From positions 6,073 to 62,377 of the forward strand of contig DINI01000028.1 in assembly GCA_002426755.1 (NCBI GenBank): a DNA stretch of 56,305 nt. Direction: 5' to 3'. This stretch comes from Flavobacteriaceae bacterium UBA5544 (GTDB lineage: Bacteria > Bacteroidota > Bacteroidia > Flavobacteriales > Flavobacteriaceae). Both the position numbers and the translations under genes were made by a program. The stretch's first letter is position 1. Every line of letters starts with the position of its first letter. This document shows positions 9,901 through 17,424 of this stretch, in pieces. The notes under the pieces are model-generated. The model saw nothing but the letters and a program-made list of their open reading frames with translations. It had not been told where the DNA came from and ran no database searches.

Positions 9901-12900
9901 ACCGCAACCAATAATAAGGCATCTTTTAAAGAAAAGACTCCAGCCAAATGAGCGGCTACAAACTCGCCAATACTATGACCACAAAATAAAGTAGGTTGTA
10001 TGCCCCAACTCATCCAAAGCTGTGATAATGCATATTCTATGACAAATAATGCAGGTTGGGTGAATTGTGTATCCTTTAATTTTTCTTCGGCTTCTGTTAA
10101 ATTGTTATCAGGATAAATAATTTTTAAAATATCAATATTCAGCTCTGTAAATAATATGTCAGCACATTCATCGACAGCGTCCTTAAACACCGTTTCATGT
10201 TCATATAGTGTCTTCCCCATTTGCAAATACTGTGCACCTTGGCCTGGAAAAAGGAAAGCCAAATTGCTTGGAACAGATTTTAAATCAGAAGTTTTGACTG
10301 AACTTGAAGCATCGCTCAATAATTGGTTAATAGCATCATCTTTTGTATCCGAGATCAATGCGAAAGCACGCTTATTGAAAGTGTCCCTTGTGGCAGTTAA
10401 TGAGTAAGCCACATCTGCCAAATTTAGTTCAGGAGACGATTTAATAAAATTGCCCAACGTTGTTTTATAAGCTTCGCGACTGTTTTCTGTTTTTGCCGAC
10501 CAGTTTAGAATTTGCAATGGTCTGCTATCTCCAGAAGGTAATTGTTCTGTTTTAAATTCCTCAACGATGATATGAACATTGGTTCCGCCAACTCCAAAAG
10601 AACTAATACCAGCACGACGTACCTTGTCAGATTCCCAATCTCGCAATACATTGTTGACAAAGAATGGGCTATTCTTAAAATCGATGGCAGGATTTGGTTC
10701 TGAAAAGCCAACAGAAGGTGGAATCTGTTGATGATTCATGGCAAGAATCGTCTTGATGACACCTGCAACACCAGCTGCTGCCGTAAGGTGACCTATATTG
10801 CTCTTTATCGAACCGACAGCGCAGTAATTTTTCTGTGTTTGTTCACCAAAGGCCTCATGGAGGCCTTCCATTTCTATTGGATCGCCTATTGGAGTTGCTG
10901 TCCCATGAGCTTCAATATAACTGATATCTGAAGGAGAAATATTTGCGTCGAAAAGTGCTCTGGAAATGGCATCGGACTGTCCTTCAACACTCGGGGCGGT
11001 GAAACTACCTTTTGCGCCACCATCGTTATTAATGCCCACGCCTTTAACAATTCCGTAAATAGGGTCGCCATCCCGTTTTGCGGCCTCCAAATTTTTCAAT
11101 AGGACAACACCACATCCATCACTGAAAATTGTTCCTTTTCCTTCTTTATCAAAAGAACGACAACGTCCATCAGGACTTAACATGGAACCTTCTTGATAGA
11201 GGTGGCCACTGTACATAGGCACTGTAACACTGGACGCGCCAGCTATCGCAACATCACATTGGCCATTCCTTATAGCTTCAGTCGCTTCGGCAATGGCTAG
11301 GAGTGAGGTTGAGCAAGCGGAATGTACACTGACCGCTGGTCCTTTCAAATTTAAATGATAGGAGGTTCTTGTGGAAATATAATCTTTTTCATTAAGTGTA
11401 CTGGCTTGAAAATCACCTACTTGATTCAGTAATTCCCTGTTGGTCAAGATATTGTTGATGTAATAGGTGTTCATTCCGGTCCCAGCATAGACACCTACAT
11501 TACCATCATAATGTTTTGGCAGATATCCTGATTGTTCAAGAACTTCCCAAGCGACTTCTAAAAAAAGACGTTGTTGTGGATCCATGGCAGAAGCCACTTT
11601 TGGATTCAAACCGAAAAATCCAGCATCAAATTCTTGTGCTGATGGAACAATGCCTCGCGCTTTTACATACAGAGGATCATTGCGTAAAGATTCGGGAATG
11701 GATGCATCCAATTCTTCTTCAGAGAAAAAGGAGATGGTTTCTTTTCCGTTTTTTAAAACGTCCCATAATTCCTGAATTGTATTTGCCCCGGGAAATCTGC
11801 CTGCCATCCCAATAATTGCTACATCCTTTGATGCGTTTGAAGTATTAGTTTTTATGTAGTCGTTAATGGGTTCTGTTTTTTTGTTAGGCTCTAAATACTT
11901 TGAAATTTCAGCAATTCTTGGGAATTGATAAAGTTTCGTAATCGGTAATTTATATTGAAACTCCTTTAGCAATGTGGCAACAACTTTTTGAGCCAATAAA
12001 GAAGTTCCTCCCAATTCGAAAAAGTTGTCATCAATGCCAATTTTAGGAATGTGCAACAAATCGACCCAAACTTTGGCTATATTTTTCTGAATTCTAGATG
12101 TTGGTGCTTTGAATGGTGGCGCGGAACTAGGTCTGCTATATTGAGGTGCAGGCAAATTCTTTTTATCAATTTTACCACTTGATGTTTTAGGAAAATTATC
12201 AACCAAAATAAAATACGAAGGCATCATGTAATCTGGCAAAATTGCTGACACCTTTTGACGGATGTTGGCAATATCCATATGTTCCTGATTTGGCTGCATA
12301 TAAGCTACCAATTGTGTTTGTCCAGCCAAATGGTTGGAAGCTATCACCACTGTTTGATGGATTCCGGATATGGAATTGATTGCCAATTCTATTTCGGCCA
12401 ATTCTATTCTGTGACCACTAATTTTAACTTGGTCATCCTGACGACCCAGAAATTCGATGTTTCCATCTGGTAAATATTGAGCTAAATCTCCAGTACGATA
12501 AATTCGAACGGTTTTACCATCTGGAGCGTTCCAATTGATGAATTTTTCTTCGGTCAATTCCTTATTGTTCAGATATCCTTCAGCCAAACAATCACCAGCA
12601 ATACAGAGTTCTCCAATGGTTCCGTTAGGTAATACTTCAAACTCCGGATTGAGAATTAATATGGACGTATTGTTAATCGGTGTTCCGATGGTCGGAAGTG
12701 TTGGCCAGTCAGCAGGATTGCCTTTTAGTTTTAATTCTGTGACCACGTGGCATTCTGTCGGACCATATTGATTGTAAAGCACACAACCGTTTAGTTGGCT
12801 AAAAAAACTACTGACTTGATGCGTGATTTTAAGTTGTTCGCCCGCAGTCATAATTTCCTTAAGCGATTTTGGGAATAATCCAGTGCTTACCGCTGCTTCC

Positions 12901-13646
12901 GCCAAAGCTTGTAAGGCTACAAAAGGTAAAAACAACCTGTTGACTTGTTGCTTATCAATATAATGAAGAAGCTCAATCATGTCGAGTCTTAAATTCTCAT
13001 TTATCAATACAAGTGTGCCTCCATTACTTAAAGTAGCTGCGATTTCCTGAAATGACACATCAAAGGTCAATGGTGCAAATTGCAACGTGCGTGTGCCGTT
13101 TTTGCATGTCGAGTTTTCATTTTGCCAATTGATAAGATTCATCATGGCTTTTTCGCCCATGCAAACACCTTTTGGTTCACCTGTGGAGCCTGACGTATAT
13201 AAGATATATGTAGCTAAATTTTCAGACCTTGAGACAATAGGTTCATGGTTAACTGATGATTGAAAATCAGTATTAATCAATGGTTGAAGCCCAAGTGATT
13301 TAACGTTGCTTTCATCAGCTTCAGTTGTAAGGCAAAAGTTAAGTTTTGAATTGTTGATGATGCTGTCCAATCGTTTTTTAGGATATCCAAAATCAATAGG
13401 AAGATAGGCTTTGCCAGATTTTAAAATGGCTAAAACAAAGATGATTTGATCAATAGAACGCGTCGTCGGGACACCAATGATGTCTTCATTTTTAGCATGA
13501 AGCAACATATGACCATAAACTTTAGAAACTTCTTCTTCAGTTTGTTTGTAGGTTAATTGCTCTGTTTCTGATATGATGCACAGGTCATCTGGAAATGCCT
13601 TGGCAGCCTTTTCAAAAAGTAGATATAGATGGTTGGGGTTGTACAT
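6987..13646 (-). CDS. Hybrid NRPS-PKS with built-in aminotransferase, A-PCP-KS-AT-ACP-AMT
   Basis: Initiating and extending synthase of 2219 residues. A domain 1-500 (YTSGSTGEPKG 150-160, K492). PCP 515-585 (Ser549). Ketosynthase 607-1030 with Cys778 in SACSTS, His914 and His953. Acyltransferase 1127-1430 with Ser1225 in GHSIG and HAFH at 1321-1324, the malonyl-type signature. ACP 1512-1590 (Ser1551). A low-complexity linker to about 1700. A class III PLP aminotransferase 1715-2165 with Asp1968 and Schiff-base Lys1996 in YGKVIGGG. There is no KR, DH or ER, so the beta-carbon should stay a ketone until the aminotransferase acts. The specificity residues read D196, V197, Q200, F239, M266, A268, Q293, V301, V302, K492; Asp196 suggests an alpha-amino acid starter, identity unknown. 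The C-terminal tail (PPVPGARLG...GNPAWFV) looks like the linker that joins AMT to a C domain in fused relatives; here the C domain begins the next protein. GGAAG lies just before the ATG. Confidence 0.95.
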   Translation of the reverse strand: MYNPNHLYLLFEKAAKAFPDDLCIISETEQLTYKQTEEEVSKVYGHMLLHAKNEDIIGVPTTRSIDQIIFVLAILKSGKAYLPIDFGYPKKRLDSIINNSKLNFCLTTEADESNVKSLGLQPLINTDFQSSVNHEPIVSRSENLATYILYTSGSTGEPKGVCMGEKAMMNLINWQNENSTCKNGTRTLQFAPLTFDVSFQEIAATLSNGGTLVLINENLRLDMIELLHYIDKQQVNRLFLPFVALQALAEAAVSTGLFPKSLKEIMTAGEQLKITHQVSSFFSQLNGCVLYNQYGPTECHVVTELKLKGNPADWPTLPTIGTPINNTSILILNPEFEVLPNGTIGELCIAGDCLAEGYLNNKELTEEKFINWNAPDGKTVRIYRTGDLAQYLPDGNIEFLGRQDDQVKISGHRIELAEIELAINSISGIHQTVVIASNHLAGQTQLVAYMQPNQEHMDIANIRQKVSAILPDYMMPSYFILVDNFPKTSSGKIDKKNLPAPQYSRPSSAPPFKAPTSRIQKNIAKVWVDLLHIPKIGIDDNFFELGGTSLLAQKVVATLLKEFQYKLPITKLYQFPRIAEISKYLEPNKKTEPINDYIKTNTSNASKDVAIIGMAGRFPGANTIQELWDVLKNGKETISFFSEEELDASIPESLRNDPLYVKARGIVPSAQEFDAGFFGLNPKVASAMDPQQRLFLEVAWEVLEQSGYLPKHYDGNVGVYAGTGMNTYYINNILTNRELLNQVGDFQASTLNEKDYISTRTSYHLNLKGPAVSVHSACSTSLLAIAEATEAIRNGQCDVAIAGASSVTVPMYSGHLYQEGSMLSPDGRCRSFDKEGKGTIFSDGCGVVLLKNLEAAKRDGDPIYGIVKGVGINNDGGAKGSFTAPSVEGQSDAISRALFDANISPSDISYIEAHGTATPIGDPIEMEGLHEAFGEQTQKNYCAVGSIKSNIGHLTAAAGVAGVIKTILAMNHQQIPPSVGFSEPNPAIDFKNSPFFVNNVLRDWESDKVRRAGISSFGVGGTNVHIIVEEFKTEQLPSGDSRPLQILNWSAKTENSREAYKTTLGNFIKSSPELNLADVAYSLTATRDTFNKRAFALISDTKDDAINQLLSDASSSVKTSDLKSVPSNLAFLFPGQGAQYLQMGKTLYEHETVFKDAVDECADILFTELNIDILKIIYPDNNLTEAEEKLKDTQFTQPALFVIEYALSQLWMSWGIQPTLFCGHSIGEFVAAHLAGVFSLKDALLLVAVRGKLVSNLPGGSMLSVRTTYEKLIEILPETLSVAAVNSDLLCVVSGEDEAVKAFASVLEEKEIPNRLLLTSHAFHSTMMDPVLEEFEAEVKKITLNIPRIPIVSTVTGTWMTDSEATDSKYWTNHLRATVRFSDAMETALDLEDIVLLEVGPGRALTTLSQQKKKSKSATSIASLEIPKDDENSYHTVLSALGQLWLKGIEPDWKSFYQGQDRQKVVLPSYAFDRQRCWVDAPNKEISTENLNQSIEHYTNETIQPQMNTAMQPNRKAMILEKISEIIMNTSGMELDASEHDHNFLELGLDSLVLTQMAITCKNEFNTPITFRQLNGEFGTPNLLADHLDKNLPADRFAPAPIAAPPMNSPVQNTAQNMSAPIQSQTFNGATFSDTNSAMSLIAQQLQLLGKQMELLQGNNGGYSSTPPSISAPPQPVNNHVKPASTPSSDTLSEDEIKEHKKPFGASPKIEKQATAVDTKQQAFLKELTETYNKKTAGSKAYAQKHRAHMSDPRVVSGFKPLTKELVYPLVVGKSSGNKLWDVDGNEYMDVLNGFGSSIFGHQPDFIKEALHDQIEKGYEVGPQHPLAGEVCELLCESTQLDRAALCNTGSEAVLGAMRIARTVTGRSLIVAFSRSYHGIVDEVLVRGSRMKKSFPAAPGIMPEAVQNMLILDYGTDESLQIIRERAHELAAVLIEPVQSRRPEFRPVDFVKEVSKIAKASNTAIIFDEVITGFRMGPQGMQGIYGVKADIATYGKVIGGGLSIGAIAGSSKYMDALDGGHWQFGDDSFPEVGVTYFAGTFVRHPLALAASKASLLHLKEYGPKLQEDLATMTDRLANELNIYFKKQSLPIEINHYKSLWRLSFLEDIPYSELVFVLMRQKGIHIWDGFPCFMTTAYKEEDVTHLINTFIESVEELIAAGIFKSEMNTDAIINGNLKASQELNQPPVPGARLGMDESGNPAWFVERDTNDGTFQKIELS

Positions 13647-13953
13647 TTTCTTCCAGTTATAACATGATACTTCGTTTAATACATTAGTGATTTACAATTC
13701 TTAAATACATAATATTTATTAGTTTAAGACTTATCATAATGCCTAGACTTTAGATAGTTATATTAAATTTTGAGGGGAAATTTTGATGAAAGTTAAACAA
13801 ATTTTGAAAGTGGATATTATAAATTAGACCAATCGTTTCTTTTATCGTTCAAAGACTGCAAAACAAATTTTATAAATATGTACAAAAATGCTCTAAACAA
13901 TTATGAAATTCGCTTTTAAATTTATATTGAAGAATGCTTCTTAATTTTAACAT
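13647..13953. other. AT-rich intergenic region before the hybrid synthase gene
   Basis: There is no coding region here. It contains one copy of the 27-bp shared element (13821-13847), 175 bp before the synthase start codon. I find no clear TAnnTTTG box and no strong terminator hairpin after the methyltransferase gene, so read-through from that gene is possible. Confidence 0.7.
13821..13847 (-). promoter_or_regulatory. Shared 27-bp element, copy A
   Basis: On the plus strand it reads AAATTAGACCAAT, one variable base, then GTTTCTTTTATCG. It matches copy B at 24 of 27 positions and copy C at 23 of 27, without gaps. It lies 175 bp upstream of the hybrid synthase start. Placed the same way before all three units of the cluster, it is probably an operator or activator site; the regulator is not identified. 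Confidence 0.6.
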
Positions 13954-14820
13954 TTAGCTTTTTGCTCCTATAAAAGTTTGAATATTGCCTCCTTGAAACC
14001 AAGGCTTTTGAGAAAAATGCCACAATTTAAACCCAGCATTTTTGAATAAGTTTGGATAATTATGTGAAAATGAAGGTTCATTCCCGTATAGTTGAGTATG
14101 TAGCTGTGTTTCGAAATCATGATCGGCACCATTTGGCTCTATTGCGATAAAATATGTATAGCCCAATTGATTTATTTCATTAAGGAATTCTTGCAAGCGA
14201 TGCTCTAAAAAGTACTCCAAAACACCTCGTGACGAAACAAATACAGTATTACTATGACCATGTGTCTTTACCCAATCAAAAGCATCTGCAGCAACAAATT
14301 CAAGGCGTTTATTTCTTTTAAATTTTTCCTTGTTCAATTCAATTTGGTAATCGCTGAGGTCGATACCGACCATCCTTTTGATATCTGGAAATTCTAAACT
14401 AAGATAATTTAAAACATCACCATTGCCCGTTCCAATTTCTACCAGAGTATTAAATTTTTGGGAACCTTTGGACAGTTCATTTTTAAGTAAATCAAATATA
14501 AAAGTACAGTTTGGTAAAAAGTCAGTATTGAAAGTATCCTCCGTTTCCATAAAAAGCTCTGATGCTTTATTATTGGACCAAAAATTCCGATTTTGTTCCG
14601 CTATTGTATTATGGTCATCGATTTTCTCAAGCTTTTGTACAAGTGAATACCGCATTAACCTTTCAAATATATTTAAGTTTTTTTTATTTTTATGTATGAG
14701 TGTTATTCTGTTTTCTGATAATCGAAGTGCTTTTTTCGGTTGGAGAAACACTAGGAAGTTTCCGATTTTTCCTGCTATTTTTAAAACAAATTCTGACTTC
14801 ACATTACTACTCATTATCAT
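13954..14820 (-). CDS. Class I SAM-dependent methyltransferase
   Basis: A 288-residue protein with a Rossmann-type methyltransferase core. Motif I is VEIGTGNGD (127-135), an acidic residue follows strand 2 (Asp154 in VGIDLS), and the AADAFDW stretch fits motif II. About 100 residues precede the core and do not match a domain I recognise. There is no membrane segment or signal peptide, so it should be cytosolic. It follows the CPBP-like gene by 48 bp and probably shares its promoter and copy B of the shared element, which makes it a candidate O-, N- or C-methylating tailoring enzyme. The methyl acceptor cannot be read from the sequence. Met3 (14814) is an alternative start. Confidence 0.8.
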   Translation of the reverse strand: MIMSSNVKSEFVLKIAGKIGNFLVFLQPKKALRLSENRITLIHKNKKNLNIFERLMRYSLVQKLEKIDDHNTIAEQNRNFWSNNKASELFMETEDTFNTDFLPNCTFIFDLLKNELSKGSQKFNTLVEIGTGNGDVLNYLSLEFPDIKRMVGIDLSDYQIELNKEKFKRNKRLEFVAADAFDWVKTHGHSNTVFVSSRGVLEYFLEHRLQEFLNEINQLGYTYFIAIEPNGADHDFETQLHTQLYGNEPSFSHNYPNLFKNAGFKLWHFSQKPWFQGGNIQTFIGAKS

Positions 14821-14868
14821 TGATATTAGTTAGGTATGGTAAATTGAAAGTTATGGGTCAAAGTACTT

Positions 14869-15690
14869 TTAAATAGGAGCTGTATAGGAACTATTTTCAG
14901 CAAAGCTCTGTTTTCTCATCTTTTTAATTGGATTTAAAAAGTACATAAAGACCAGCATGACAAGAAAGTAAACAACTGAATATGCAGTAAAAGTTTTTAC
15001 TCCTCCAGTGCTGGGCGAGAGAGATAATGCGTTCAGGGTTATGTTTACCATAAACTGCAGTATTAATACACAAAGGCCACTTTTGGAGTTGCCGTACACA
15101 ATAGTGCACATGCCCGCAATACCTAGCATGAATATTCCTAGAGATACTATCGGAATCCCTGGTAGAACACCTTCACCAAGTAGGATTATAGGAATCCACC
15201 ATAAGGTCCATACAAATCCAACAATCTGACTTGCATAGAAAGGTTTGGTGATTTTCATCAATTCTCGAATGCAATAGCTTACCCATACTACTTCTCCTAA
15301 AAACGCCCACACAAATAGAGCCATTACACTTCTTAACTTAAATACTCCAAAATTAGTTTTCAGGAAGGAGGTTAACTCACTTCCAGCATAAACTCCTTTT
15401 AAAAGCAACGTAAAAAGACCCACTGTGAAAGCGAACAATAGGCCGAATAAATACCATTTTGGATTGACTTTCCAATTTAACATAGGTTTAAATATATCCA
15501 ATACGCCTTTAATCCCTCTAGTATAAAGGACTAAAAATATTAAAAACAACAATAGAACACAAAACCGTCCTGTATTGTATAAGGGTTGGGGTACAATTTG
15601 TTTATATCTTGCATAAACAAAAAAGGCATTTACCACTGGGCCAAGAGCTAAAAACACCCATAATTCATTTTTTTTAATAAAATCTCGCAT
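14869..15690 (-). CDS. CPBP/CAAX-protease-fold membrane protein, probably catalytically inactive
   Basis: A 273-residue protein with about seven or eight hydrophobic segments, arranged like the CPBP intramembrane metalloprotease (Abi) family. The canonical EExxxR motif appears as Glu133-Val-Val-Trp-Val-Ser-Tyr: the second Glu and the Arg are missing. The FxxxH-type position has Trp165 (VWTLWWIP), and the third motif has Gln212 in place of His while keeping Asn216 (LQFMVN). With this many active-site changes it is unlikely to be a protease. CPBP proteins near peptide antibiotic genes often act in maturation or self-immunity, so a non-catalytic immunity or membrane scaffold role is plausible here. 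It is the first gene of the unit that ends with the methyltransferase. The family assignment is by pattern only. Confidence 0.6.
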   Translation of the reverse strand: MRDFIKKNELWVFLALGPVVNAFFVYARYKQIVPQPLYNTGRFCVLLLFLIFLVLYTRGIKGVLDIFKPMLNWKVNPKWYLFGLLFAFTVGLFTLLLKGVYAGSELTSFLKTNFGVFKLRSVMALFVWAFLGEVVWVSYCIRELMKITKPFYASQIVGFVWTLWWIPIILLGEGVLPGIPIVSLGIFMLGIAGMCTIVYGNSKSGLCVLILQFMVNITLNALSLSPSTGGVKTFTAYSVVYFLVMLVFMYFLNPIKKMRKQSFAENSSYTAPI

Positions 15691-15810
15691 AATTTTTTTT
15701 TAAATTGTAAAACTAAAAAATTCATATTCGATTTTGAATATGACAAAATATTGTTCCAATTTCAATAAAACGGTTCACGAAGGTTAAAAAAAATAAAAAG
15801 ATGACACTAA

Positions 15811-15837
15811 AAATTAGACCAATAGTTTTTTTTACCG
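15811..15837 (-). promoter_or_regulatory. Shared 27-bp element, copy B
   Basis: Reads AAATTAGACCAAT, one variable base, then GTTTTTTTTACCG on the plus strand. It matches copy A at 24 of 27 positions, with the first 13 identical. It lies 121 bp upstream of the CPBP-like gene, the first gene of the CPBP-methyltransferase unit. Confidence 0.6.
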
Positions 15838-15955
15838 CCAAATTGCCATTAAGTAGAATTTGAATCAGTTTATTTTTTTTGTTGAAATTTGATTTACAAT
15901 TGTTTATAATATTGGTGGTGAGCAATTTTTGATCCAATTCTTTATAAAGTTTGAT

Positions 15956-16819
15956 CTAATCAAATAAATTTTCCTTGAGATTAAACAATCTTCCCATAAT
16001 AACTTTGTAAACCTTGGCTATCCAAGCAATTTTCGGGTGGGATTTTTTTGCGGCGAGATAATTTTCCTCCATAAATGTATCCCAATTATATGAATTAACA
16101 TGATCAATGGCATAAGTTAGATTGAAATTATGAATATAGGTTGTATGCCACCAGCCAGAAGGTATAAAGAGCATCTCACCAGGTTTTAGAGTCGTTCTAA
16201 TGGCTTTTGCATTTTTGAACAATGGATATTTCTCATAATCAGGATTCGTGATATCAACTGGGCTCTGATTTGTCTTTATTTTATCAGGATAAAAGCAAGG
16301 TGTTTGATCGGGAGAGTATAAAATGAAATCCTTCTCGCCAATAATCTGTACCAATTGGGTATGAACACCGAGATAATCAATATGTAATGTTGGAAACGAA
16401 CAACCTTTTCCTCCAAAAAACAATTCACGCTTGTTAGTTCTTTTAGCAATGTAATCAGGCAACAAACTACTTTGTAATCGATTCGATTTACCATAAAACA
16501 TTTCTGGAATATCATCGAGATATTCTGGAAAGTCCCTTTGAACATCAAAAATGTTTGGGTAAGGAGCTTTGTTCTCTGGAGTCGAAGCCTCACACAAATC
16601 AATTATTTCTGATAATGTATAAGTCTTTCCATTTACCGTTCTGGTTAAGTGGTTGTAGTTAGTTTTAAAATAATCAGTAGTAAATTTTTCCTTTTTAGTC
16701 CACTCCCCTTTGTCAGTAACTATAACTGGCAATGACCCTTTTACATATTTATTGTAAAATTCTTTTTCTGATAGTCCACTGACTCTGTCAATAGTGCATG
16801 TAATTGCATTCGTTTCCAT
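15956..16819 (-). CDS. JmjC/cupin_8-type Fe(II)/2-oxoglutarate oxygenase
   Basis: A 287-residue JmjC-like cupin protein. The iron-binding facial triad is visible: His146 and Asp148 in TLHIDYLG, and His225 in FIPSGWWHTT. The spacing and the GEMLFIPSGWWH context are typical of cupin_8 hydroxylases related to FIH and tRNA/peptide hydroxylases. The enzyme should couple 2-oxoglutarate and O2 to hydroxylation of a substrate. Given its position and the shared upstream element (copy C, 186 bp before the start), it may hydroxylate an amino acid precursor, a carrier-bound intermediate or the released product. It is the most upstream gene of the cluster and appears to be transcribed alone, since copy B lies between it and the next gene. 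No signal peptide. Confidence 0.82.
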   Translation of the reverse strand: METNAITCTIDRVSGLSEKEFYNKYVKGSLPVIVTDKGEWTKKEKFTTDYFKTNYNHLTRTVNGKTYTLSEIIDLCEASTPENKAPYPNIFDVQRDFPEYLDDIPEMFYGKSNRLQSSLLPDYIAKRTNKRELFFGGKGCSFPTLHIDYLGVHTQLVQIIGEKDFILYSPDQTPCFYPDKIKTNQSPVDITNPDYEKYPLFKNAKAIRTTLKPGEMLFIPSGWWHTTYIHNFNLTYAIDHVNSYNWDTFMEENYLAAKKSHPKIAWIAKVYKVIMGRLFNLKENLFD

Positions 16820-17004
16820 AATTTATGGTTTTTCATTGAGGGCACTAAAATTTAGACTTTGATCATGAAATCATGACTACGTTCAAGGTTTATGACCATG
16901 TGTGCGTTTAGTTCAATATCGTTGGTAAGGTCTAAAATTTAGTTAGTTATCTTCTTTTGTGGAGACTTAGTGAAATTAAAATAAATATATGAAGGGAATA
17001 TCAA

Positions 17005-17031
17005 AAATCAGATAAATTGTTTCTTTTATCG
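17005..17031 (-). promoter_or_regulatory. Shared 27-bp element, copy C
   Basis: Reads AAATCAGATAAAT, one variable base, then GTTTCTTTTATCG on the plus strand. It matches copy A at 23 of 27 positions; the second half is identical to copy A. It lies 186 bp upstream of the JmjC oxygenase gene. Confidence 0.5.
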
Positions 17032-17293
17032 ACCAAACACTATAATGAGATATTTAATTAATTTTAAATTGCAATTTAACTATAGAAATTCAAAATTATT
17101 TTCCTTACATCCCTTTCTTTCAGAGGATAAAGGGTAGAATATTTATTACAAAATGCCAGTAAAGGTTAAAATGTTGTCTAAAAATTGAGGGTTAAATAAA
17201 AATGCTAGAAATTAGGATGCCATTTAATGAAATTTTAATTTTACTAGGCAAAAATTATTTTTTACACACATAAAATTAAAATCAAGGTTTATT

Positions 17294-17376
17294 TTACCAC
17301 AACGATGCTAAAACCATATTACTATCTTTATAACAATTTATTTCCATAAAATTAGTTCTTAAAACTGTTGTGGTAA
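17294..17376. repeat. 10-bp inverted repeat with a 63-bp spacer
   Basis: TTACCACAAC at 17294-17303 is repeated in inverse as GTTGTGGTAA at 17367-17376, just after the terC stop codon in its direction of transcription. It could be a long-looped structure, a pair of protein sites or the trace of a small element. No target duplication is evident. Confidence 0.35.
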
Positions 17377-17424
17377 CCAATATATAGTCTTCAGGAGTAT
17401 TTCTGATAAAATTGATTAAACTAT

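Larger units (their letters stand above)
16820..17424. other. 605-bp intergenic region at the cluster edge
   Basis: I see no credible gene. It holds copy C of the shared element (17005-17031), a second GGTCTAAAATTTAG stretch near 16929 that recalls the core of the element, and a widely spaced inverted repeat at 17294-17376. The next gene to the right (terC, leftward) ends at 17425, so this gap separates the biosynthetic cluster from housekeeping genes. Confidence 0.7.

Noticed and set aside
9938..11220. Ketoreductase or dehydratase domain in the hybrid synthase
   Set aside because: The stretch between KS and AT and that between AT and ACP are too short and show no Rossmann or double-hotdog motifs.
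15722..15937. A 71-residue minus-strand frame with a possible TM segment between the JmjC and CPBP genes
   Set aside because: It runs straight through copy B of the shared regulatory element, has AT-rich low-complexity composition and matches no family I know.
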